Below, one piece after another: positions 52,582 to 59,448 of a stretch of DNA of 64,000 nucleotides. The DNA comes from Planctomycetota bacterium (lineage in GTDB: Bacteria > Planctomycetota > Phycisphaerae > Phycisphaerales > UBA1924): positions 1 to 64,000 of the forward strand of contig JAJRXR010000069.1 of the NCBI GenBank assembly GCA_024276195.1. Reading direction: 5' to 3'. The position numbers and the translations under genes were made by a program. Each line of letters starts with the position of its first letter. Position 1 is the first letter of the stretch. The notes beneath the pieces were generated by a model that saw nothing but the letters and a program-made list of their open reading frames with translations, did not search any database and was not told where the DNA came from.

Positions 52582-53573
52582 GCCCCTGCCGGCGCACCGG
52601 CGTTCGCCTCGAATCTGAACAACTCACACTCGGCGCGCGCACAAAGACCGTCATCCACAACTACGGGCACGGCGGGTGCGGCGTCACCACCTCCTTCGGG
52701 TGCGCCCAGCTCGCTGCCGACCTTGTCGAAGCCTCTTCTTCTCCCCCTCCCCCCCCTCGTGGCACGGGCGTTCCGCCGGTGATCTCCTCCCCCTCCTTCC
52801 TCCCCCCAATCGCCATCCTCGGCGCCGGCGTCATCGCCCTCTCCACCGCCCGCGAACTCCTCTCCCGCGCCTACCAAGTCACCTGCTACGCCTCCGCCTT
52901 CGCCGAGCACACCACCTCCAACATCGCCGGCGCCCTCTGGCTCCCCACCGGCATCGAGTTCGGCAGCACACACGAAGCCGTCGCACGCTTCCAGGACATC
53001 CTCCAGCGCTCCAAGCGCGCCTTCTCCGAACTCGACCGAGAGCGGTGGGGGGTCGAACGTATCCCCGTCTATACGCCCGCCTACGCCGCGCACGAAGAAC
53101 GCTTCTTCAACAACGCCACCATCGACCCGCCCGAGCTGCTCGAACGCCTCCCCCTCCCCGGCCCCCCGCGCGCCGGGCGCGTCTTCTACACCGACTTCAT
53201 CCACACACCCCGCTTCATGCGCGCGCTCGTTGACGACGTCAGCGCTCGCGGCGGCGCGCTCGTCGAACGCACATTCAACTCACGCGACGATCTCGGGCGA
53301 CTCGACGAGCCCATCCTCGTCAACTGCCTCGCCCTCGGCGCCCGCGACCTCTTCGACGATCACGACCTCTACCCCGCCCGCGGCGTCCTCGTTCACATGA
53401 AGCCGCAACCGCTCGGGTACGCCATCGACGACGGCTACCGCTACATGTTCCCGCGCGAGGACGCGCTCATCCTCGGCGGGTGCTTCGACGCCGGTGTTGA
53501 TGACCCAGACCCCCCCGAGCACATCGCCCAAGAGATCCTCGCCCATCACCGGCGCTTCTTTGGTGTGAGTTGA
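52518..53573 (+). CDS. Circularly permuted D-amino-acid oxidase-like flavoprotein
   Basis: 351 residues. The usual C-terminal block comes first: LSDSAILRVVAGIRP, the substrate-binding Arg in RTGVRLE and YGHGGCGVTTSFGCA (about residues 9-70). A linker of about 27 residues with RGTGVPPVIS follows. Then comes the usual N terminus: ILGAGVIALSTARELL (FAD Rossmann loop, third Gly replaced by Ala), NIAGALWLPTG, and the middle of the enzyme to YRYMFPREDALILGG with the active-site Tyr. It ends at HHRRFFGVS, where a normal enzyme would continue into the first block. The single frame is open throughout. Activity is unproven. Confidence 0.85.
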   Translation: MNVLPAPDLSDSAILRVVAGIRPCRRTGVRLESEQLTLGARTKTVIHNYGHGGCGVTTSFGCAQLAADLVEASSSPPPPPRGTGVPPVISSPSFLPPIAILGAGVIALSTARELLSRAYQVTCYASAFAEHTTSNIAGALWLPTGIEFGSTHEAVARFQDILQRSKRAFSELDRERWGVERIPVYTPAYAAHEERFFNNATIDPPELLERLPLPGPPRAGRVFYTDFIHTPRFMRALVDDVSARGGALVERTFNSRDDLGRLDEPILVNCLALGARDLFDDHDLYPARGVLVHMKPQPLGYAIDDGYRYMFPREDALILGGCFDAGVDDPDPPEHIAQEILAHHRRFFGVS

Positions 53574-53591
53574 TCCGCGACCCCACCACAT

Positions 53592-53666
53592 CCCGGAGGG
53601 GAGGGCTTCCAGCCCTCCCGCACGACCCTCAGCGCCCTGGGAGGGCTGGAAGCCCTCCCCTCCGGG
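53592..53666. repeat. 75-bp REP-type palindrome with perfect 28-bp arms
   Basis: Arms 53592-53619 and 53639-53666 are exact inverted copies (CCCGGAGGGGAGGG... ) with a 19-nt loop. It follows the oxidase stop by 18 nt and could act as its terminator. No gene lies inside. Confidence 0.8.
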
Positions 53667-53671
53667 GGAAA

Positions 53672-53742
53672 TTGAGCGATCAATCAAATAATACTTGAAC
53701 GAGCACTCAAGCCCGCTATTCTCCCTTGAACGATCGCTCAAG
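53672..53742 (+). promoter_or_regulatory. Promoter and TetR-type operators of the 53751 gene
   Basis: TTGAAC (53695-53700) and TATTCT (53717-53722) form a promoter with a 16-nt spacer. Two 18-bp palindromes of the form CTTGAACGA-n-CACTCAAG and CTTGAACGATCGCTCAAG lie at 53694-53711 and 53725-53742, 31 nt apart (three helical turns). A weaker third copy is at 53672-53687. Their layout suits autorepression by the TetR protein. Confidence 0.7.
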
Positions 53743-53750
53743 GAACCCCG

Positions 53751-54359
53751 ATGACGCCTGACACCCGCGAAAAACTCCTGACGACCGCCGCCCGTCTCTT
53801 CCTTGAGCAGGGCTTCGCCGCGACGGGCATCGCCACGATCTGCCGCGAGGCCGGCGTCAACCCGGGCTCGCTCTACCACTTCTTCGCCTCCAAGGACGCC
53901 CTACTCATCGGCGTGCTTCAGTGGTACGAGGCCCACCTCCGCCCCCTCGTGATGGACCCGATCGAGCAGGCCCAGCCCGACCCGCTCGAGCGCGTCTTCG
54001 ACCTGCTCGCGTGGTACCGGGGGAATCTGGAGCTGACCGAGTGCCGCATGGGGTGCCCCATCGGCAACCTCGCGCTTGAAGTGACCGACACCCACCCCGA
54101 GGCCCGCCCGTTCATCGACATCAACTTTGTCAACTGGGCGCACGCCATCGAGGCCTGGCTCATCGAGGCGGGGGATCGGCTCCCGCCGGAGACCGACCGG
54201 CGCGCCTTGTCGCGCATGGTGCTGACGGTGATGGAGGGCGGCATCATGCAGGCCCGGGCCGCCAACCGCTTGGCGCCGTTTGATGATTCCGTCGCGCAGC
54301 TGCGCGCCTACACCGACACCCTCGTCGCCTCGACGAACCAGAAGGAGACCCACAAATGA
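53751..54359 (+). CDS. TetR-family transcriptional repressor
   Basis: 202 residues. The N-terminal HTH reads LLTTAARLFLEQGFAATGIATICREAG and SLYHFFASKDALL (in part), typical of TetR. The C-terminal ligand domain resembles the TetR_C_11/LmrA-YxaF group. An AAGGA site precedes the ATG. It overlaps the downstream gene by 4 nt and has strong matching operators in its own promoter, so it probably controls both. Confidence 0.9.
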   Translation: MTPDTREKLLTTAARLFLEQGFAATGIATICREAGVNPGSLYHFFASKDALLIGVLQWYEAHLRPLVMDPIEQAQPDPLERVFDLLAWYRGNLELTECRMGCPIGNLALEVTDTHPEARPFIDINFVNWAHAIEAWLIEAGDRLPPETDRRALSRMVLTVMEGGIMQARAANRLAPFDDSVAQLRAYTDTLVASTNQKETHK

Positions 54360-55441
54360 CGCACGCCCTGACCAGCGCGTTCGGCGCTCTCGCGCTCTCG
54401 CTTTCCATCACGTCCGTCGCGAGCGCGCAGGCGCCGATCGCAACGCCCGAGCGCCCGTCCCGCCTCAGCGAAGGCCCGCTCGAGCCACTGAACTACTTCA
54501 TCGGCGACTGGACCATCGACGCGACCTGGTCGTGGGGCAACCGCTTGCGCGGGCGCAACGAGTACCGCGTGGGCCTCAACGGCGAGTTCCTCGAGGTCAA
54601 AACCATCGTCCAGGACAACGAAGGCCCCGTCTACGAGCGTTACTTCTCGTTCTATACCTATGACAAGAACACCGAATCATTTGTCGCCATGGGCCTCAAC
54701 TCGGACGGCTCGACATCGTCCCTGCCGCACACCCTCGAGGTCATCGACGGGCTCCCCCAGATGGAGTTCGTCACCACCAACCCCGACGGCTCGAGCCTGC
54801 GCCAGATCCTCGCGGCCATCGACAAAGACACCTGCGATTGGCGAGTCTGGATGACCGCAGCGGGCGAGGAGACCGAGCAGCAGATCATGGAAGGGCAGTG
54901 GGAGCGCGTCACGGGTGATGGCGTACGATCGGCACTCGGGGAAGCGGGTCAGAGCACCCCGCGCAGCATTGATACATCCACGCTGGCTCCCGGAGGCAGG
55001 GACGTTCGCTCGTTGACGAAGACCGTGGAGATCGACGCTTCTACATCAGACGTTTTTAGCGTGTGGTCAACGGTCGAGGGCTGGACGCCGGTCTTTGGGC
55101 GTGAGCGATGGAACGCAAACTTTGACCTGGGCATCGGCGGACAGTACGAGTGGCTTATCCCCGGCTGGATCAACTCGAGCGGGTGCCAGATCCTCAGCTA
55201 CATCCCGAACCGCATGATCTCGTTCACCTGGAACGCCCCGCCCAATCCGCCCGCGAACAGCCTTGGTCAAACATGGGTCGTCGTGGAGCTCGACGAAACC
55301 GAGAGCGGCGGAACCCGCATCACACTCACCCATCTCGGCTTCGGCGATGGGCACGACTGGGACACATATGTCAGCTACTACGAGAACGCATGGACGAGCG
55401 TGCTGAGCAAGATGAGCAAACGCCTGAGCAAGAGCGGCTAA
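54356..55441 (+). CDS. Exported protein with DUF1579-like and SRPBCC (AHSA1) domains
   Basis: 361 residues. Signal peptide about 1-25 (ending ASAQ). Domain 1 (about 30-190) resembles DUF1579: LNYFIGDWTIDATWSW and IVQDNEGPVYERYFSFY. Domain 2 (about 215-355) is an AHSA1/START-like fold: VEIDASTSDVFSVWSTVEGW and TRITLTHLGFGDG. SRPBCC domains hold hydrophobic ligands. Cotranscribed with the TetR gene, so the inducer may relate to its ligand. Function unknown. Confidence 0.75.
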   Translation: MTHALTSAFGALALSLSITSVASAQAPIATPERPSRLSEGPLEPLNYFIGDWTIDATWSWGNRLRGRNEYRVGLNGEFLEVKTIVQDNEGPVYERYFSFYTYDKNTESFVAMGLNSDGSTSSLPHTLEVIDGLPQMEFVTTNPDGSSLRQILAAIDKDTCDWRVWMTAAGEETEQQIMEGQWERVTGDGVRSALGEAGQSTPRSIDTSTLAPGGRDVRSLTKTVEIDASTSDVFSVWSTVEGWTPVFGRERWNANFDLGIGGQYEWLIPGWINSSGCQILSYIPNRMISFTWNAPPNPPANSLGQTWVVVELDETESGGTRITLTHLGFGDGHDWDTYVSYYENAWTSVLSKMSKRLSKSG

Positions 55442-55450
55442 GCCGCGTTC

Positions 55451-57448
55451 CTATTCCGCCTTCCGAACCCACTCCGCCTCCAGCGGCGCCAGCTCACCCT
55501 TGAGCCTGTCCCGCTCGTCCGTCAGGCGGTTCGCCCGCTCGACATCCGCCCACACGTCCGGGTCCGCCAGCTCGCCATCAATCTCTTTGACCCGCGATTC
55601 GAGCAGCGCGATCTTCTCCTCAATCTTCTCCAGCGGCATCCACGAGAACTTGCTCTTGGGCTCGTCCTTGGGCGGCGTTGTCTCGACAGCGCTCGGACTC
55701 GCAGTGTTCTGGTGAACCGCTCTTCCCTTCCCGTTCCCCCTTCGCGCCTCCGCGTCCCCTTCACGCCTCCGCGTACTCTTTTCGTGCCACTCGGTGTACG
55801 TCCCCGCGAACGTCTCGGCCCCGCCGTGCCCATCCAGAATCAGCAGGTGGTCGCAGGTCGCGTCGATCAGGGCGCGGTCGTGGCTGATGAGCAGCAGCGT
55901 TCCGTCGAACGTGCCGCCCTTTTTCGGGTCGTCCGGGTCCGGGCGGGCGAGGGCCTCTTCGATGCGCTCGGCGCTGGGGATATCCAGGTGGTTCGTGGGT
56001 TCGTCGAGCACGAGCACGTTCTTGGCGCAGGCCAGCAGGGCCGCGAGTCGCACCCGGGCCCGCTCGCCGCCCGAGAGGATGCCGACCTCTTTTTCCTGCT
56101 CCCGCCCGCTGAACAAAAACGCCCCGGCCAGGTTCCGCGCCTCCTGCTCGGAGAGCATCACCTTCTCGTTGGTCTCTTTCTTGATTAGGTCCTGCATCTG
56201 GCGGAAGAGCACGCGCTCCGGGTCGAGCTGCTCGTCGGTCTGGCGGAAGTAGCCGACCTCGAGCTTGCTTCCGAGCTTGACGGTCCCCGAGTCGGGCTTG
56301 AGGGAGTCGAGCAGGATGCGCACGAGCGTGGTCTTCCCGGCGCCGTTAGGGCCGATGATCCCCCAGCGCTCCCCCCGCCCGATCTTGAGACTCAGGTCAT
56401 CGAACAAGATTTTCTCTGAGCCATCATCGTTGGCGTATTTCTTGCTCAGCCCGCGCGCCGCGACGACGATGTCGCCCGTCCGCTCGGCCTTGGCCAGGCT
56501 CAGGCGGAGCATCGCCAGCTCCATCGGGCGTTCCAGCGTCGAGCCCGCCTTGGCCCGGTCCAGCCTGCTCTCGCGCCCCTTGGCCTGCTTGGAGCGCTGG
56601 CCCGCCTTGTACTTGCGGATGAACGCCTCTTCGCGCTTGAACAGGGATTGTTCTTTTTCGTACGCGCGCATCTGCGCCTCGCGCCGCTCCGCCCGCAGCT
56701 TGCGGAAGACCGTGTAGCTGCCCGGGTAGTCAATCACCCGTCCTTGCTCGACCTCCGCGATCCGGTCCACCACGCGGTCGAGCAGGTACCGGTCGTGCGA
56801 GACCATCAGCACAGCGCCCTTGAACTCGTCACGCAAGAACGACTCGAGCCACTCCCGCCCGCTCAGGTCCAGGTGGTTCGTCGGCTCATCGAGCAGCAGC
56901 GCATCGGGCCTTTCGAGCAGCACGCGGGCGAGCGCCAGGCGCCCCTTCTGCCCGCCGGAGAGGTCTTTGACGAGGATCCCGAACTGCGAGTCCTCGAACC
57001 CGAGCCCGTGCAGGACGGTCTCGATGATGTGGTCAATGGCGTACCCGCCAGCCGCCTCGATGGCCTTCTCGAGGCGCTCCTGCTCGCGCATCAGCTTGTC
57101 GAGGGCGCTCCCCTCGACCGTGCCCATTTTCTCGTAGACCGAGTTGAGCTCATGATGCAGCGCGTGCAGCTCGGCGAAGGCGCCCTCGGCCGACTCGCGC
57201 AGCGTCTCCTCCGGGTCCAGGTCCGGGTCCTGCTTCAGGTACGACGCCCGGGCGCCGCGCTGGAGGGTGATGGTCCCCGAATCGGGCGAGAGGATGCCGC
57301 CCAGGGCCTTGAGCAGCGTGCTCTTGCCGGCGCCGTTGCGTCCGACCAGCCCGATCCGCTCGCCCGCCTCGACAGCGATCGAACAGCCTTCGAGTACAAT
57401 GTCGTTGCCGTACGCGTGAGAGATGTTGGCGGCGCCGAGGATTGGCAT
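55451..57448 (-). CDS. ABC-F family ATPase (Uup/EttA-like ribosome-associated)
   Basis: 665 residues with two ATPase domains. Walker A GRNGAGKST and GPNGAGKTT, signatures LSGGQKGRLALARVLL and LSGGERARVRLAALL, and Walker B LLDEPTNHLD and VLDEPTNHLD. A linker with Arg/Lys helices (about 245-305) separates them, and a coiled-coil C terminus ends the protein. No membrane segment, so it acts on ribosomes. The ATG at 57448 is preceded by TAGACT 6 nt upstream. Its 5' end was duplicated at 57866-57945. Confidence 0.93.
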   Translation of the reverse strand: MPILGAANISHAYGNDIVLEGCSIAVEAGERIGLVGRNGAGKSTLLKALGGILSPDSGTITLQRGARASYLKQDPDLDPEETLRESAEGAFAELHALHHELNSVYEKMGTVEGSALDKLMREQERLEKAIEAAGGYAIDHIIETVLHGLGFEDSQFGILVKDLSGGQKGRLALARVLLERPDALLLDEPTNHLDLSGREWLESFLRDEFKGAVLMVSHDRYLLDRVVDRIAEVEQGRVIDYPGSYTVFRKLRAERREAQMRAYEKEQSLFKREEAFIRKYKAGQRSKQAKGRESRLDRAKAGSTLERPMELAMLRLSLAKAERTGDIVVAARGLSKKYANDDGSEKILFDDLSLKIGRGERWGIIGPNGAGKTTLVRILLDSLKPDSGTVKLGSKLEVGYFRQTDEQLDPERVLFRQMQDLIKKETNEKVMLSEQEARNLAGAFLFSGREQEKEVGILSGGERARVRLAALLACAKNVLVLDEPTNHLDIPSAERIEEALARPDPDDPKKGGTFDGTLLLISHDRALIDATCDHLLILDGHGGAETFAGTYTEWHEKSTRRREGDAEARRGNGKGRAVHQNTASPSAVETTPPKDEPKSKFSWMPLEKIEEKIALLESRVKEIDGELADPDVWADVERANRLTDERDRLKGELAPLEAEWVRKAE

Positions 57449-57466
57449 GGGCGGAGTCTAGATGGC
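57387..57466. repeat. 80-bp direct repeat, ABC-F start, original copy
   Basis: Covers the first 21 codons of the ABC-F gene plus its TAGACT box. It matches 57866-57945 in 79 of 80 positions. Confidence 0.9.
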
Positions 57467-57844
57467 GCCGGGCTCGGATTCGATCGGGGCGAGGTGCTGG
57501 CCGCATTCGGGGCAGGGGAGATCCGGTTGTCCCGTACGGTCGTACTTGCACCAGGGACACAGACCCTTGCCCAGACGTGATACCCGACGATCCTGAAGGA
57601 GAGTCAGGCCAATCAAGACGATCGATGCCGGTGCAAGTATCGCTATAGGAACCGCAACCCAAGCGCTACTGGGTGGATGGGGAGGTGGGTCATGCCACAT
57701 GTGAACAGGCCAGAGGATCAAGGCCACCATGCAAGCAATGAGGAGAAGGACCAAAACTTCGCACCAGAGAGTGAGCCGTTTCAGGCGCCGATCATGCCAC
57801 ACCAGGGCACGGTCGAAATGGTCAGACTCTTGATCGCCCATCAC
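57458..57844 (-). CDS. Small membrane protein with zinc ribbon (copy 1)
   Basis: 128 residues. An N-terminal charged region with DRALVWHDRR, two hydrophobic segments (about 25-45 and 65-85), then Cys-Pro-Trp-Cys-Lys-Tyr and Cys-Pro-Glu-Cys-Gly before a tail LAPIESEPGAI. It is a clear paralogue of the gene at 59068 (both have DRAL-x-WH-x-RR and LAPIE-x-EP-x-AI). Translation may start at the GTG at 57844 or the ATG at 57841. The 3' end abuts the ABC-F gene. Confidence 0.8.
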   Translation of the reverse strand: MMGDQESDHFDRALVWHDRRLKRLTLWCEVLVLLLIACMVALILWPVHMWHDPPPHPPSSAWVAVPIAILAPASIVLIGLTLLQDRRVSRLGKGLCPWCKYDRTGQPDLPCPECGQHLAPIESEPGAI

Positions 57845-57868
57845 TAATCTTTAGCACCCGCCCGCCCT
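57838..57868. repeat. Remnant of the glucose/sorbosone dehydrogenase 3' end
   Basis: A degraded copy of the dehydrogenase's last codons (minus-strand GGRVLKI). It lies immediately before copy 1 of the zinc-ribbon gene. Equivalent sequence is at 58424-58455 and, as the true gene end, at 59442-59474. Confidence 0.75.
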
Positions 57869-57945
57869 TCGAGCACAATGTCGTTGCCGTACGCGTGAGA
57901 GATGTTGGCGGCGCCGAGGATTGGCATGGGCGGAGTCTAGATGGC
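57866..57945. repeat. 80-bp direct repeat, duplicated ABC-F start
   Basis: Second copy of 57387-57466 (79/80). It has the ATG but no ABC-F gene follows it, because the frame runs into the dehydrogenase remnant. It marks a recent tandem duplication. Confidence 0.9.
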
Positions 57946-57949
57946 AAGG

Positions 57950-58035
57950 GGTGGCGTGGTCTGGAGCCGAAGGCGGAAGGCCACGCGAGCCGCCCAGTTC
58001 GTGGCCTTCGCCCTTCGGGCTCAGACCACGCCACC
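57950..58035. repeat. 86-bp palindromic element R, copy 1
   Basis: About 36-bp imperfect inverted repeat arms opening GGTGGCGTGGTCTG and closing CAGACCACGCCACC around a short centre. It ends 3 nt before the stop of zinc-ribbon copy 2, so it may terminate or protect that transcript. Copy 2 is at 58979-59064. Confidence 0.8.
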
Positions 58036-58038
58036 CGC

Positions 58039-58428
58039 CTATAGGCTTTCGACGCGGGGAATCTCACCGCACTCAGGGCACTCCTCCCAGGAACTCAATC
58101 CTTGCCGTGAGTACCCGCACCAGGGACACTCCTTCTGTTCAACCCTGGACCGCATTAGCGACCAATGCGTAATCGAGTTGGTGGATGAAATTGCGTATCG
58201 GATTAGCGCGACCCCTCCGACGACGAACGCGAGATCAAACGGCAGGTTCGGCCAGATCGCAGAATTTCCTCGGATACGAGGGCTGCTCGTGACGTAGATG
58301 TAAATCAGGATCCCGGTCGTGCATAAAATCGCAGTGAGCTTCACCTTGGCGATACGCAATCGCTCACGCACCGCGAGAACGAACTCCGATCGCATCGACG
58401 GGCTCTTGAAGTTTTTTAGACTCTTCAC
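58039..58428 (-). CDS. Small membrane protein with zinc ribbon (copy 2, divergent)
   Basis: 129 residues. Two hydrophobic segments (about 28-48 and 65-85), then Cys-Pro-Trp-Cys-Gly-Tyr and Cys-Pro-Glu-Cys-Gly. Its N terminus differs from copies 1 and 3, so it diverged earlier or was replaced. The GTG start overlaps the stop of the dehydrogenase-tail remnant. Element R follows. Confidence 0.75.
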   Translation of the reverse strand: MKSLKNFKSPSMRSEFVLAVRERLRIAKVKLTAILCTTGILIYIYVTSSPRIRGNSAIWPNLPFDLAFVVGGVALIRYAISSTNSITHWSLMRSRVEQKECPWCGYSRQGLSSWEECPECGEIPRVESL

Positions 58429-58455
58429 TCCACAATCTTAAGCACCCACCTTCGC
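58424..58455. repeat. Second remnant of the dehydrogenase 3' end
   Basis: Minus-strand sequence encodes WVLKIVE and TGA, matching the true end of the dehydrogenase at 59442-59474. It lies directly before zinc-ribbon copy 2. Confidence 0.75.
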
Positions 58456-58465
58456 CACATCGAAA

Positions 58466-58951
58466 CTACTCAGGTGGAGGCAACAGCACGGCGGACTCAA
58501 GCCAAGAAATCCCGGAGGCCTTGACCGTCTCGAAGTCCCGATCTCGCCCGTCCGCGAAGTGAGCTCGCAATGGACCGTCCAGTCCCCGAGAGGTCACGGC
58601 GACAACCATCACATCCTCGGCAGACCTCTGTCCTCGCCAGATCTCATTGTCTGGGTTGACGAGGTAGGGCTCGCCCGTTGCCGGATACGGAAAGTACCAA
58701 TCCAGCATTTGGAGTGGGATAGCAGCCGACTCACCTCTCGTCACACTGCTGACGGCCTCCGGCACGGTCATCGCTGACATGTCATCCGCGCAGGCGAATG
58801 TCTCATCAATTGCGAGGGCCACGTCATAGCACCGGCTCGATGGGGGGCCTAACTCGGGAATGATGGGCAACATCTCCTCGCGTGGCCACCAACTCACCAG
58901 CGCCGTCGTGGCGAGAATGACCCCGATACCAGCGATTACCAGTACACGCAT
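58466..58951 (-). CDS. Hypothetical protein with N-terminal signal anchor
   Basis: 161 residues from ATG at 58951. A hydrophobic N-terminal segment (VLVIAGIGVILATTALVSWW) is followed by a soluble domain with two Cys (RCYDVAL, ETFACADD) and YLVNPDNEIWRGQ. Not recognised; probably membrane-anchored with the domain outside. It lies between two zinc-ribbon units. Confidence 0.65.
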   Translation of the reverse strand: MRVLVIAGIGVILATTALVSWWPREEMLPIIPELGPPSSRCYDVALAIDETFACADDMSAMTVPEAVSSVTRGESAAIPLQMLDWYFPYPATGEPYLVNPDNEIWRGQRSAEDVMVVAVTSRGLDGPLRAHFADGRDRDFETVKASGISWLESAVLLPPPE

Positions 58952-58978
58952 CGCCAGAATCCTATGCCCGGATGAGGG

Positions 58979-59064
58979 GGTGGCGTGGTCTGGAGCCGAG
59001 GACGGAAGGCCACGCGAGCCGCCCAGTTCGTGGCCTTCGCCCTTCGGGCTCAGACCACGCCACC
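58979..59064. repeat. 86-bp palindromic element R, copy 2
   Basis: Nearly identical to 57950-58035. It also ends 3 nt before a zinc-ribbon stop codon (the gene at 59068). The repeated position suggests it moved with the duplicated unit. Confidence 0.8.
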
Positions 59065-59067
59065 CGC

Positions 59068-59448
59068 CTAGATCGCGTCGGGCTCTGGTTCGATCGGGGC
59101 GAGGAGGCGACCGCACTCCGGGCAAGGCAGCTCCGTCGAGATCGAGCGGTCATAATCGCACCATGGACATCGTTCGGCGATCAGGCGCATCCGTCGGTCA
59201 TCTTGCTGTATGACATTCCGGAACAGTCTCACCCATCCCAACGCGAGGATGGCAGTTGCGATCAGCAGCCATCCCATTCTCGGCAGAATCGGGTAGTTCG
59301 CGCGCAGGGTAGGCCAAACACTCAATGCAAATATGCACGCCAGTATAGCGCCGCTCAAGGCGAACACAAGAAGACTCAGATGCCAACTTCGACGCTCGTG
59401 CCAAGTCAATGCGCGATCGGAGAACTCTTGTGAGTCGCCGTCCATCAC
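59068..59448 (-). CDS. Small membrane protein with zinc ribbon (copy 3)
   Basis: 126 residues, paralogue of the 57458 gene: DRALTWHERR, two hydrophobic segments, Cys-Pro-Trp-Cys-Asp-Tyr, Cys-Pro-Glu-Cys-Gly and the ending LAPIEPEPDAI. The ATG overlaps the stop of the intact dehydrogenase gene (TGATG), which suggests this is the parental position of the family here. Confidence 0.8.
   Translation of the reverse strand: MMDGDSQEFSDRALTWHERRSWHLSLLVFALSGAILACIFALSVWPTLRANYPILPRMGWLLIATAILALGWVRLFRNVIQQDDRRMRLIAERCPWCDYDRSISTELPCPECGRLLAPIEPEPDAI

Noticed and set aside
57387-57945. Insertion sequence ends flanking the zinc-ribbon gene
   Set aside because: The 80-bp repeats are direct, contain the ABC-F start codon and have no inverted termini or transposase, so gene-end duplication fits better.
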